Assembly (NCBI GenBank): GCA_014584575.1
Contig: JACTMP010000021.1
Coordinates: 1-64,000, forward strand
Direction of reading: 5' to 3'
Length of the DNA stretch: 64,000 nt
Source: Chloroflexota bacterium
GTDB taxonomy: Bacteria > Chloroflexota > Anaerolineae > Promineifilales > Promineifilaceae
The translations under genes and the position numbers were made by a program. Numbering within the stretch: position 1 is the stretch's first letter; each line of letters starts with the position of its first letter. The notes beneath the pieces were generated by a model, which worked only from the letters and a program-made list of their open reading frames with translations, had not been told where the DNA came from and did no database searches. Shown here piece by piece: positions 17,067 through 25,644 of the stretch.

Positions 17067-20000
17067 ACGGCCGTAACACCACTTCCCGCAACCGCACCAC
17101 ATCACGGCCGTCGGCAAACAGTTGCCGCGTCACCGTCTCCGTCTCATACAGCCCGGCGGCCAGATGCAGCGGGCCGGGTAGCGCCGTGGGCGGCATGGTG
17201 AACTGATGCCGGTCCAGGACAATCTCGCCCGGCTGCCATTCGTTGGTCGGGCGACGGCCGTCGCCCGGTATGCCATCATGCTGCGCCACCAGCCAGCCAT
17301 CGGCCGCCCGCAAATGCACAAACGCCGTCAAATGGGCCGGGATGGGCTGCGCCGCTTCCCAGGCCAGCGTCACGGCGACCACATCCCCCGGCGTGACGGT
17401 CAAGGACTCAGCAGGCAGGAGGGGACGGCCGTTCACCGTCATCAACACGCCGCGCAGCCAGAGCAGCGGCTCCCCAATCGCATCTGGCAGCATCATAGAC
17501 GGCGGTTGTAACGCCGCAACTATTTCCCCTCCTAGCAGATAGCTTTGCAGCCTATGGTCGCCCGCCGTCGCCTGCCATTCCCACAAGCCGTTGGCCGCCA
17601 GCCATTGCGTCAGGGGGTCAGCAGCCTCGGTTGTGGCCGCCTCAGTCACCAGCCAGACACGGCCGTGCTGCTGCGCCCAGGTCTCATCCACCCTGCCAAA
17701 GGCCAACGCTACCGGCGTATCGGCCAGATAATACGCCAATGGCAATGCTTCCGCGCCCCTGGCAATCACCCCATCACCCGGCGCGGCGGCTGCCTGAATC
17801 AATGACGCCACCTCACGTAAATCCGGCGCACGGCCGTAAAGCGGCTGCGTATACAGGCGCACCAGACCGGCCAACGAGACCAGCAGTAGCCCCAGGCCCA
17901 TGAACCAGGCCAACGGCCGTGCCCATCGCCCTGGTTGATGCGCCAGCGCCCATAATGCTGCCGCCAGCAGCAGTAACCAGGCCGCGGTCGCCAGCACCAC
18001 CGTGCCCACCGGTGTCAGGGGTTGGCGCAACGTCAGCAAATAGACGGCCAACGTTATGCCGCCAAACCAGCTAGCCAGAAAGGCCACCCAACCCGGCTGC
18101 ACCGTCCACCAGCGACGCGCCCCCCAAACTACCAGCAGCAAAACGGCCAGAAAGGACCAACGGCCGTACCCCACTCCCCCCTCACCCCACACCAACAATT
18201 GCCCCAGATTCACCAGGTAAAGAGCCATTTCCGGCACGGCCGTAGGGTTTTCCGCCAACGGCCAACCTGACCACACCACCACGCTGCCCGCCGTCAGGAC
18301 ACAGGCCAACCAGACCAGCCAGACGCGGCGTGACGGCCGTGCCGCAGCCAACCAGAGCAACAACCCATGCGCCAACAACAACAGCCAGATTAACCCATGT
18401 CCCAACACGGCCAAAATCGCCAGCGCCCCATAAACCGGCCACCACCGGCCCGCCCGTTTGCCCGTTGCCAACTCCCACAGCAGCAGCGTGGCCGCCGCTG
18501 CAAACAGCAGGCTCCAGGCATAAGCCGGCGATCCGTCCTGGCTTAACCACACCAACAGCGGGGAGACGGCCGTGAGCAGCAATACCAGCCGCCCCAATCC
18601 GGCCCCACCCATGCGCCGCCCTATCTGCGCTAATAGCGGCAGCAGCAGCAGCCCCAGATAAAGCGCGGGCAACCGCAGCGCCAGTTCGCTTGACCCCATC
18701 AGGCGCAGCCAGCCGCCTAACCCGGCCATCAGCCAGGGTGTCAATGGTTCCCCCACCGGCGTGGGCAAAACAGCCCTCTGCGCCAGTAAATAGACCGCCG
18801 CCTCTGCCGGGCGCAACGCCTGTTCGGCCAGTGTGTGCAGCCGCAGGGCGAAGGCGGCCAGGAGGACGGCCGTTGTCGTGAGCAAGTGAGAGCGCCGGGG
18901 TGAGGGCGGCGCGGACGCCGGGGTGAGGGCGGCGGGGTGAGCAGGTGAAGGGGTGAAGGGGTGTGCGGGGCGGGTGGTGGGGGTGGGTTGCCAGCGCCAG
19001 GCCAGCAGGGTGATGAGCAAGAGCGTCACGGCCGTGATCAGCAGCCCCGCCCGCAATCCCGGCAATTGGTAACGCAGTTCAATCTCGTGTGACCCGGCGG
19101 GCAGAAGTAGACCCTGCAAACCGTAATTCACCGTCAGCAAGGGTACGGCCGTGCCGTTCACCGTTGCCAGCCAGCCCGGCTGCGCCCATTCGCTGATGAC
19201 CAGGATGCCGGGCACGGCCGTTTGCGCCTGGATGCGCCGCATGTGTGGAGCCGGTTGGGTCACAACAACCTGTGAGGTGGGATCGGCGGCGGTGATGGTT
19301 TCCAGGCCGGGCGGCGCAGTGGATAACATGACCTGGGTGGCGGGATCAAAATCTGGCTCTTTCATCGCCTGCCAGGCTGCTTCTACGTCGGCAAACAGGC
19401 GTGGCTGGTAGCTCATCCAGGCGCGGGGCAAGGGGTTCGGAATGCGGAAGAGAAAACCCGACCGTTTTTCGCCGGGCAGCACACTCTCTTCAAATGGGGC
19501 GATTTCCACCATGCCCGGTTCCACCGCAGCGGTGTCCAGCACGTGGGTCACGTGCAGCAGCCGCCAGCGCGTCAGCCGGGGCAGGCTGTTGAAGCGCCCG
19601 GCCGTCTGCCATTGCAGCGGGCTGAGGCCGCGAATGTCTTCCAGGCTATAAATCTCGCCCAGATTGGCGTGGAACAGGCCACGTGAATCAAGGCGGCCCG
19701 GTTGATCGGCTTGCAAAGGGGCCAGCCAGGCTGGTTCAGGCCAGAAAACGGCCGGGGATTCCGCCTGCCAATTCATCGCCTGGGTGATGGGGGCGTACAA
19801 ATCAACGGCCAGCAGCAGCGGCAGCAGCCAGACCAGCCGGGGACGGCTGATCAGCACCCACAAGAGTGCCAGGGTCACGGCCGTGAACACCCCCGCCCGC
19901 AGCCAGACCAGGCCCCAATCGTCCCCCGTTTTTGTGGGTAATACCCAAAGAATAAGGGCCGCCAGCAGCAGCAAACCGGTCAGGGTCACGGCCGTGCGCC

Positions 20001-21159
20001 GCAGCACCATGCGGTTGGCCGTCCCGGTATCCAGCCAGAGCACCAGCCCTTGCGCTGCCAGCAGCGCCAGCCCCAGGCTGACCACCCCCATCAGCCGTTC
20101 CTGCTGCCGGAACAGGGCAAAACCGGGGGCGGCGTGATAGGCCAGTTCAAAGAGGATGCCGTTGCCGCCCAATGCCAGCCAGACGGCAAACAGCGTCAGC
20201 CCGGCCCAAAAGAGGATTTCGCTGCGGGCGGGATCAGCGGGGGATAAGGTGTGACGGCCGTACAAAGCGACGATTGCCAGGGTCACGGCCGTGATCCCCA
20301 CATACTCCGGCGACCACTGCGCCAGCAGGCCGGGCAGGAGCAGTTGCAGGTTGAGCAGCAGCGGTTGGCCGGAGGCGACAAAGGCATAACTGGTATCGCT
20401 GCGGCCCGTCAGCGCCAGGTAATGCCAGGCCGGTAAGGCGGCGACAAGGGCAATGCCAACGGCCGTGCCCACCATCAGCAGCCCCATACCAACCACCCAG
20501 CGCCACACCCAGCGGGCGCGGATGGTCAAAAACAGATAATAGGCGGCGGCCACGTAACTCAGGTGCAAAAAGGTCTGCGGATGCCCGGCCAGGAAGGCCA
20601 ATCCCCACACCAGCCCGGCCGCCAGCAGCGCTCGCGGCCGGGCCATGCCCAGCCGCAGCAGCAGCAAAATGAGCGGCAGCCAGGTGATGGTCTCCAGCAC
20701 GGCCAGTTGCAGCAGGGGGTAAGAGGTGAGGTAGCCACCCAGGGCAAAGGCGACGGCGGCCAGCAGCGCGGACGGCCGTCGCCCGGTGATGTGCGCCGCC
20801 AGAGCATAGGTGAAAACACCGGCCAGCCAGATGTGCAGCAGCCCTTCCACTTCCAGGGCGTAAAAGGGCACACCCCAGTCCTGGGGCCCCCAGGGATGGG
20901 CGGCCAGGATGGTCAGCCAGCGCGGGGGATAAAAGGCGGCCGATTGGGGGTCGGCGGCAAAGGGGAAACCGCCAAAACTACCGGGGGCCCAGATGGGGAA
21001 ACGGCCGTGTCCCATCTCCTGCGCCTGAAAAATGGCAAAAGCGTGAAACTGCCCGGACAGGTCGCTGTTGGGCAGCCGCGCCCACCCCAGCAGCAGCGGT
21101 GCAAAAAAAAGAAACCACAACAGCGTCCACAACAAGAGAGGCGACAGGTGGCGGCGCAT
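17065..21159 (-). CDS. YfhO-like membrane protein fused to a GT39-like glycosyltransferase
   Basis: This multi-spanning membrane protein has about 1364 residues. The first half matches YfhO-type proteins: NSDLSGQFHAFAIFQ, GRFPIWAPGSFGGFP, YPPRWL, many membrane helices, then a soluble beta region ending in WLATVNGTAVPLLTV and a closing helix. A Thr/Pro/Ala linker (about 735-780) joins a second set of helices resembling GT39/ArnT glycosyltransferases, then a C-terminal beta domain (AVTLAWEAAQPIPAHLTAFV). The family builds cell-surface glycans or glycolipids from lipid-linked sugars. ATG 21159 was chosen because an upstream start at 21201 would translate a TAATTGGG dyad. It carries more than 20 ACGGCCGT palindromes. 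Confidence 0.8.
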   Translation of the reverse strand: MRRHLSPLLLWTLLWFLFFAPLLLGWARLPNSDLSGQFHAFAIFQAQEMGHGRFPIWAPGSFGGFPFAADPQSAAFYPPRWLTILAAHPWGPQDWGVPFYALEVEGLLHIWLAGVFTYALAAHITGRRPSALLAAVAFALGGYLTSYPLLQLAVLETITWLPLILLLLRLGMARPRALLAAGLVWGLAFLAGHPQTFLHLSYVAAAYYLFLTIRARWVWRWVVGMGLLMVGTAVGIALVAALPAWHYLALTGRSDTSYAFVASGQPLLLNLQLLLPGLLAQWSPEYVGITAVTLAIVALYGRHTLSPADPARSEILFWAGLTLFAVWLALGGNGILFELAYHAAPGFALFRQQERLMGVVSLGLALLAAQGLVLWLDTGTANRMVLRRTAVTLTGLLLLAALILWVLPTKTGDDWGLVWLRAGVFTAVTLALLWVLISRPRLVWLLPLLLAVDLYAPITQAMNWQAESPAVFWPEPAWLAPLQADQPGRLDSRGLFHANLGEIYSLEDIRGLSPLQWQTAGRFNSLPRLTRWRLLHVTHVLDTAAVEPGMVEIAPFEESVLPGEKRSGFLFRIPNPLPRAWMSYQPRLFADVEAAWQAMKEPDFDPATQVMLSTAPPGLETITAADPTSQVVVTQPAPHMRRIQAQTAVPGILVISEWAQPGWLATVNGTAVPLLTVNYGLQGLLLPAGSHEIELRYQLPGLRAGLLITAVTLLLITLLAWRWQPTPTTRPAHPFTPSPAHPAALTPASAPPSPRRSHLLTTTAVLLAAFALRLHTLAEQALRPAEAAVYLLAQRAVLPTPVGEPLTPWLMAGLGGWLRLMGSSELALRLPALYLGLLLLPLLAQIGRRMGGAGLGRLVLLLTAVSPLLVWLSQDGSPAYAWSLLFAAAATLLLWELATGKRAGRWWPVYGALAILAVLGHGLIWLLLLAHGLLLWLAAARPSRRVWLVWLACVLTAGSVVVWSGWPLAENPTAVPEMALYLVNLGQLLVWGEGGVGYGRWSFLAVLLLVVWGARRWWTVQPGWVAFLASWFGGITLAVYLLTLRQPLTPVGTVVLATAAWLLLLAAALWALAHQPGRWARPLAWFMGLGLLLVSLAGLVRLYTQPLYGRAPDLREVASLIQAAAAPGDGVIARGAEALPLAYYLADTPVALAFGRVDETWAQQHGRVWLVTEAATTEAADPLTQWLAANGLWEWQATAGDHRLQSYLLGGEIVAALQPPSMMLPDAIGEPLLWLRGVLMTVNGRPLLPAESLTVTPGDVVAVTLAWEAAQPIPAHLTAFVHLRAADGWLVAQHDGIPGDGRRPTNEWQPGEIVLDRHQFTMPPTALPGPLHLAAGLYETETVTRQLFADGRDVVRLREVVLRP

Positions 21160-21173
21160 AGTGGGGAATGAGG

Positions 21174-21229
21174 TAATTGGGTAATTGGGTAACTGGCTCA
21201 ATTACTTAATTACTCAATTACCCAATTAC
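21174..21229. repeat. Stop-phased TAATTGGG dyad, period 8
   Basis: On the plus strand, TAA occurs at 21174, 21182 and 21190, exactly 8 bp apart. The mirrored arm gives TAA every 8 bp on the minus strand, directly after the stop of the epimerase gene. It separates that gene from the glycosyltransferase gene on the same strand. The related element at 45341-45402 lies between two permease genes. Confidence 0.85.
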
Positions 21230-22180
21230 TCATAAACAGTTAGCGGCGTACCATTCCCAAAACCGGGCCACACCCTCCTGCACGGAGACCTGCGGGTTGT
21301 AGCCGAGCAGCCGCCGCGCTTTGCTGATGTCGGCGTTATTCTTCACGAAGTCGGCGGAGAGGCGGGGTTTGGAAACGACGTTCGCTTTTCTACCGGCCAA
21401 TGCTTCAATGTAACCGACAAAGTCGGCCAGCAGGGTGGGTTCGCCGCGCCCCAGGTTGATGATCTCGTAACCGAGTGGCCGGTCTATAGCGGCGGCGACG
21501 CCGTCGGCGATGTCTTCAACGTAGGTCCAATCGCGCCACATTTGCCCGTTGTCGTAGAGGGGGATTTCGATCCCTTTGGCGGCGCTTTCGGCGACGAGAT
21601 AGGCCATCATGTCGGGACGGCCGTTTGGCCCATAGACCGTGAAAAAACGCACCACCGTGATGTTTTGTTGGAACAGGTAATGGTAGGTGTAGGCCAGGAT
21701 TTCGGCGGCGCGTTTGGCGGCGGCGTAGGGCTGCAAGGGACGGTCGCAGGGGTCGGTTTCCACAAAGGGAATCTGTTGGGTATTGCCGTAGACGGAAGAG
21801 GTGGACGCCTGCACAAAGTTGCCCACGCCGGTAGCCCGCGCCGCGTCCATGAGGTGCTGCGAGCCGTTGAGGTCCACTTCCACATAGAGGTCGGGGTATT
21901 TGACGGCGTTGCGCACCCCGGCCATGGCCGCCAGATGGGCCACGGCATCAAACTTCTCCGCCTCAAACAGGTCAAACATAGCCTGGCGGTGGCGGATATC
22001 TGCTTCAACCATGCGGAACAGAGGATAGGCAATTAGGCGGGTTTCGTTGGCCCGCTTTTTAGCCGGGTCATAGTAGTCGTTGAAGTTATCCAGACCAACG
22101 ACTGTATCGCCTCGTTTCAACAATTTTTCGGCCAGATTGCTACCAATAAACCCGGCCGCGCCGGTGACGAGGATTTTCAT
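21230..22180 (-). CDS. NAD-dependent sugar-nucleotide epimerase/dehydratase (UDP-glucuronate 4-epimerase-like)
   Basis: The 316-residue protein is an extended short-chain dehydrogenase. The Rossmann motif GAAGFIG (residues 7-13), D31 in GLDNFNDYYD, the STSSVYG serine region (126-132) and the Y152-x3-K156 pair are all present. The phrase DNFNDYYDPAKKRAN is typical of UDP-glucuronate 4-epimerases and relatives, which supply sugars for surface glycans. The downstream membrane glycosyltransferase gene fits that role. The exact substrate cannot be read from sequence. The stop codon abuts the TAATTGGG dyad. A long untranslated leader (22181-22340) lies upstream. Confidence 0.9.
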   Translation of the reverse strand: MKILVTGAAGFIGSNLAEKLLKRGDTVVGLDNFNDYYDPAKKRANETRLIAYPLFRMVEADIRHRQAMFDLFEAEKFDAVAHLAAMAGVRNAVKYPDLYVEVDLNGSQHLMDAARATGVGNFVQASTSSVYGNTQQIPFVETDPCDRPLQPYAAAKRAAEILAYTYHYLFQQNITVVRFFTVYGPNGRPDMMAYLVAESAAKGIEIPLYDNGQMWRDWTYVEDIADGVAAAIDRPLGYEIINLGRGEPTLLADFVGYIEALAGRKANVVSKPRLSADFVKNNADISKARRLLGYNPQVSVQEGVARFWEWYAANCL

Positions 22181-22189
22181 AGGCAGTAT

Positions 22190-22320
22190 TCCTTTACCCT
22201 ATCATAGTTTCAGGTCAATCGTTTTCAAGAGGAGGGTTGCCGGTTTGCAGTAACCGCTTCACAAGCGAAAGCCGTGCCTACGAACCAAACCCGTTATCTG
22301 AAGGTCTACAATTTTACACA
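22190..22320 (-). promoter_or_regulatory. Possible structured 5' leader of the epimerase gene
   Basis: On the minus strand, GGGTTTG pairs with CAAACCG around an inner hairpin (CGCTT-GTG-AAGCG), followed by GGCAACCCTCC. This resembles a structured leader but matches no riboswitch class that I could identify. Confidence 0.3.
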
Positions 22321-22351
22321 AAAAGGAGGGGGTGCTGTAAAAGTGAAATGA

Positions 22352-22663
22352 TCAATGCACAAATTCGATCAGGCCGTAACTGTCTTCTTCCACTGGCAAC
22401 GCTGTTATCTTGATCCTGGCTTCCTTCCCCGCTTGTGTCCGCAAAACTAGCTGAGCCTGGGTATGCCACTCCGCCCACAAATCCCCATCCACAATCTTGA
22501 AACTACACATAGCCCCATACCGTCCTAGTGAATTGCTTTGCTCAATGTTATAACCATTCAACACCACTTTAGCCACCGGGTTGGTTGACTGTGGGTTCAA
22601 CACGAATAACACCTCTTCATGGGGGGTGGCTGCTTTTGATGGGGATTTTTTGCGCCTAAACAT
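22352..22663 (-). CDS. Hypothetical protein, 103 residues
   Basis: I do not recognise this family. The product begins with a basic stretch (MFRRKKSPSK). A compact, probably all-beta domain follows (EEVLFVLNPQS, NPVAKVVLNGYNIEQ, CSFKIVDGDLWAEWHTQAQLV, ARIKITALPVEEDSYGLIEF). There is no membrane segment. No Shine-Dalgarno motif is visible; the leader is A-rich. It lies upstream of the epimerase gene on the same strand, 171 bp away, so co-transcription is possible but unproven. Confidence 0.55.
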   Translation of the reverse strand: MFRRKKSPSKAATPHEEVLFVLNPQSTNPVAKVVLNGYNIEQSNSLGRYGAMCSFKIVDGDLWAEWHTQAQLVLRTQAGKEARIKITALPVEEDSYGLIEFVH

Positions 22664-22743
22664 TTTTTTATAACATTTTTTGAGGAGCGGTATGCAGTTC
22701 GTAAATAATGTACGACCCTCTGGTGATACGACCTATACCTGAA

Positions 22744-22838
22744 TGGCTGCGGTTGATCAATTGCTACTCAATACCAGGGCAATGAACTGTTTATAGTCAA
22801 TTATATCGCTCACACAAATTATTGGTCAACCGCAGCCA
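22744..22838. repeat. 95-bp element with 13-bp terminal inverted repeats
   Basis: TGGCTGCGGTTGA (22744-22756) and its exact complement (22826-22838) enclose 69 AT-richer bases. No target-site duplication was recognised and no second copy lies in the window. It could be a MITE-like element or a long hairpin. Confidence 0.35.
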
Positions 22839-22932
22839 CATTTTCCCAAATCCTCTTCTCGCACCTGTTGCACTGCCTGGTGGTGGAAGGACGGCCGTCC
22901 GGCTTTCGCCTGAACCGCCATCACAAATTCGT

Positions 22933-22938
22933 TATAAT
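22933..22938 (+). promoter_or_regulatory. -10 box upstream of the MrfA-like helicase
   Basis: TATAAT is followed 10 nt later by an ATG opening a 12-codon frame. The helicase gene starts 125 bp further on, beyond a dyad array. No clear -35 was seen. Confidence 0.4.
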
Positions 22939-22948
22939 CGTATACGGC

Positions 22949-22987
22949 ATGAATCTAAAGAATTGGCTGACAGAGATTAGAGATTAG
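22949..22987 (+). CDS. Possible leader mini-ORF ending in a dyad array
   Basis: The frame reads MNLKNWLTEIRD. It stops at TAG 22985, which is one of three TAG triplets spaced 7 bp apart (22978, 22985, 22992) in the AGATTAG array. It begins 10 nt after a TATAAT box. No protein evidence; it may be chance. Confidence 0.22.
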   Translation: MNLKNWLTEIRD

Positions 22988-23050
22988 AGATTAGAGATTG
23001 GGAGATTAGGAGATTGGGAGATTCAATCTCTCAATCTCCTAATCTCCTAA
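22974..23050. repeat. Stop-phased AGATTAG dyad, period 7
   Basis: TAG occurs at 22978, 22985 and 22992, exactly 7 bp apart. Degenerating 8-bp units (GGGAGATT) follow, then the mirrored arm (CAATCTCCTAATCTCC). It belongs to the same family as 11324-11391 and 41861-41915. Confidence 0.85.
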
Positions 23051-23063
23051 CCGCATACACAAT

Positions 23064-25622
23064 ATGGATCTCTCCGAATTACTGGCCTCTTTACGTCTCA
23101 ACCGAGACTTTATGTCAAACGTGGTCGCCTGGGAGCGGCTGCGGGCACGGCCGTCGCGCATCGCCCCCCTCACCTCCCCCCTGGATGAACGGCTGCGGGC
23201 CGGATTGGCAGCGCGGGGCGTGGACAGCTTTTACACCCATCAGGCAGCGGCGATCACGGCCGTATCCCAGGGGCAACACGTGGTCATCGCCACCAGCACC
23301 GCTTCCGGCAAATCGCTTTGTTATACCGTGCCCGTGTTGCAGCGATTGTTGGCACGGCCGTCCGCCCGCGCCCTGTACCTGTTCCCCACCAAAGCGTTAT
23401 CCCATGACCAGTTAGCAGAGACAACGGCCGTCATCCAATCCGGCCATCTGCCCATCCCCGCCCACAGCTACGACGGCGACACGCCGCGCAGCCAGCGCGG
23501 CAAAATCCGGCAGAGCGGCGGCATCCTCATCAGCAACCCGGACATGTTGCACGCCGGGATTTTGCCTTACCATACCACCTGGCGTGACCTGTTCGCCAAC
23601 CTGGAATTTGTGGTGCTGGATGAAATCCATGCCTATCGCGGCGTCTTTGGCAGCCACATCGCCAACGTGCTGCGCCGGTTGCAGCGCCTCTGCCGATTTT
23701 ACGGCAGCGACCCCCAGTTCATCTGCTGCTCGGCCACCATTGCCAACCCCCAGGAACACGCTGAACGGCTGGTTGAACGGCCGTTCGTCCTGGTAGACGA
23801 ATCGCAAAATGGCGCTCCGGCGGGTGAGAAACAATTCATCCTCTACAACCCACCCATCATTGACGAAGAGCTGGGGCTGCGCGCCAGCACGGTGATGGCC
23901 GCGCGTGACGCCGCCCTGACCTTTTTGCAGCAAGACATCCAGACCATCGTTTTTGCCCGCGCCCGCAACACGGTGGAACTGCTGCTGAGTTATTTGCAGG
24001 ATGAATTGGCCTATGCGGGGCAAAATCAAACGAGCGTCACCGGTTATCGCGGCGGCTACCTGCCCCTGGAGCGACGTGAAATTGAACATGGCCTGCGCAC
24101 AGGGCAACTGCGCGGTGTGGTGGCTACTAATGCGCTGGAACTGGGCATTGACATTGGTGAATTGGACGCGGCCGTGATCACCGGCTACCCCGGCTCCATT
24201 GCTTCCGTCTGGCAGCAGGCGGGGCGGGCGGGGCGGCGAGCGGCGCAATCGGCGGCGCTGCTCATTGCCGGGAACAACCCACTGGATCAATATATTTGCG
24301 GCCATCCACGTTACCTGTTTGGGCAATCGCCGGAACACGCCCTGACCAACCCGGACAATGTGCGCATCCTGGTCAAACATCTGCTGTGCGCCGCCTATGA
24401 ACTGCCCTGGCAGCAGGGCGAACCGTTTGGCAATCATGGCCCGGTGGATGAACTGCTGTCCATTTTGCAGGCAGAAGGGATACTGCACGAGACACGGGGG
24501 CAATATCACTGGTTGGGGGATGGCGCGCCGGCGACGGCCGTTTCCCTGCGTACCAGCGGCGATGATACGGTCGTCATTCAAGATGTGGACGCGCCCGGCC
24601 AGCCCGAAGTCATTGGCGAGATTGATCTGGAGACGGCGCCGGTGATGGTGTATGAGGATGCCATTTACATGCACCAGGCGCGCACCTATCTGGTGGAGCG
24701 GTTGGATTGGGACGGCCGTATCGCCTATGCCCGCCCGGTGGAAGTGGACTACTACACCCGCGCCAGCATCGGCAGCGCCATCCGCGAACTGCGGCCGGAA
24801 GTGGAAGTGACGGAAGGCGGCGTTTACCGGGCTTTTGGCGACGTCTCCGTGGTCACCAAAGCCACCGGCTACCGCAAAATCAAACGGTATTCCCACGAGA
24901 CGTTGGGGTTTGGCCCCATTGAACTGCCGGAACTGGTGCTGGAAACGAGCGGCTACTGGCTGGTTTTCAGCGAGGAATTGAGCGAGCAGTTATACGATGC
25001 GGGCATTTTGTTACGGCCGAATGATTATGGCCCCAACTGGCAGGCGGCGCGGCGGGTGGTATTGGAGCGGGATAACAATCGCTGCCGGATGTGTGGCGCG
25101 GCCGGAATTACACTGCATGTGCATCATATACGGCCGTTCCGCGAATTCGGCTACATCCCCGGCCAGAACGAAAACTACCGCGACGCCAACCAGCCGGACA
25201 ACCTGATCACCCTCTGCCCCAGCTGCCACCGCCAGGCCGAAGCCGGGCAGCAGGCGCGTTCGGCGTTGGGGGGGCTGGCCTACGTGCTGCGCAACCTGGC
25301 CCCCCTCTACCTGATGTGCGATCCTGGCGACATTGAAGTGAGCGCGGAGAGCCGCAGCCCGCTGACGCAAGCGCCGACGGTGGTGGTGTATGAAAGGGTA
25401 GCGGCCGGCGTCGGTTTTAGCCAGCGTTTGTTTGAACTGCATGACGAATTACTGACGGCGGCGCGCGAACTGGTGGCCGACTGCCGCTGCCGCGACGGCT
25501 GCCCCGCCTGCGTCGGCCCGCCCGGTGAGATTGGCCCGGACACCAAAGCCGTCACGCGGCAGCTTCTCGCCTTGCTCATTGGCAATCGGTTATCGGTAAA
25601 CGGTAATCAGGGTGATCTCTGA
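23064..25622 (+). CDS. MrfA/YprA-like DEAH helicase with an inserted HNH nuclease domain
   Basis: This 852-residue SF2 helicase has Q-motif-like YTHQAAAI, motif I in TSTASGKSLCY (about 77-87), DEIH (186-189), motif III CCSATIANP, and motif VI QQAGRAGRRA. The C-terminus holds an MrfA/DUF1998-like part with the cysteine cluster CRCRDGCPAC. MrfA of Bacillus is a DNA repair helicase acting on mitomycin-type damage. An HNH domain is embedded before the cysteine cluster: CRMCG (674-678), HVHHI, and NLITLCPSCHR (717-722), the pattern of an active zinc-supported HNH nuclease. The last residues (NRLSVNGNQGDL) are encoded by a TAATCGG-type array, so the tail is recent. Fusion of a repair helicase with a nuclease suggests DNA repair or defence. 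Confidence 0.87.
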   Translation: MDLSELLASLRLNRDFMSNVVAWERLRARPSRIAPLTSPLDERLRAGLAARGVDSFYTHQAAAITAVSQGQHVVIATSTASGKSLCYTVPVLQRLLARPSARALYLFPTKALSHDQLAETTAVIQSGHLPIPAHSYDGDTPRSQRGKIRQSGGILISNPDMLHAGILPYHTTWRDLFANLEFVVLDEIHAYRGVFGSHIANVLRRLQRLCRFYGSDPQFICCSATIANPQEHAERLVERPFVLVDESQNGAPAGEKQFILYNPPIIDEELGLRASTVMAARDAALTFLQQDIQTIVFARARNTVELLLSYLQDELAYAGQNQTSVTGYRGGYLPLERREIEHGLRTGQLRGVVATNALELGIDIGELDAAVITGYPGSIASVWQQAGRAGRRAAQSAALLIAGNNPLDQYICGHPRYLFGQSPEHALTNPDNVRILVKHLLCAAYELPWQQGEPFGNHGPVDELLSILQAEGILHETRGQYHWLGDGAPATAVSLRTSGDDTVVIQDVDAPGQPEVIGEIDLETAPVMVYEDAIYMHQARTYLVERLDWDGRIAYARPVEVDYYTRASIGSAIRELRPEVEVTEGGVYRAFGDVSVVTKATGYRKIKRYSHETLGFGPIELPELVLETSGYWLVFSEELSEQLYDAGILLRPNDYGPNWQAARRVVLERDNNRCRMCGAAGITLHVHHIRPFREFGYIPGQNENYRDANQPDNLITLCPSCHRQAEAGQQARSALGGLAYVLRNLAPLYLMCDPGDIEVSAESRSPLTQAPTVVVYERVAAGVGFSQRLFELHDELLTAARELVADCRCRDGCPACVGPPGEIGPDTKAVTRQLLALLIGNRLSVNGNQGDL
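25587..25622. repeat. Half TAATCGG array forming the 3' end of the helicase gene
   Basis: Seven-base units read TTATCGG, TAAACGG and TAATCAG, with TAA at 25597 and 25604 and TGA at 25613. Frame 0 escapes these and stops at TGA 25620. There is no obvious mirrored arm. Confidence 0.65.
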
Positions 25623-25644
25623 AAAAACACCAAAGGAAAAAACC

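Larger units (their letters stand above)
22664..23063. other. Gene-free stretch with a terminal-inverted-repeat element and a dyad array
   Basis: These 400 bases hold a 95-bp element with perfect 13-bp ends (22744-22838), a TATAAT box at 22933-22938, a possible 12-codon mini-ORF (22949-22987) and the AGATTAG dyad (22974-23050). No larger gene was seen. Confidence 0.6.

Noticed and set aside
18890..18990. GGTGAG-rich tandem stretch as an intergenic array
   Set aside because: It lies inside the glycosyltransferase gene as the Thr/Pro/Ala linker and is low-complexity coding sequence.
21160..21201. Longer N-terminus for the YfhO/GT39 protein
   Set aside because: The extra residues are coded by the TAATTGGG dyad, and the internal ATG at 21159 begins the hydrophobic start.
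22974..23050. CRISPR-like short tandem repeats
   Set aside because: Units are 7-8 bp without spacers and form a dyad; no cas genes are present.
23412..24896. 494-codon open frame on the minus strand
   Set aside because: Antisense to the MrfA-like helicase, which has clear motifs; the shadow frame has no recognisable family.
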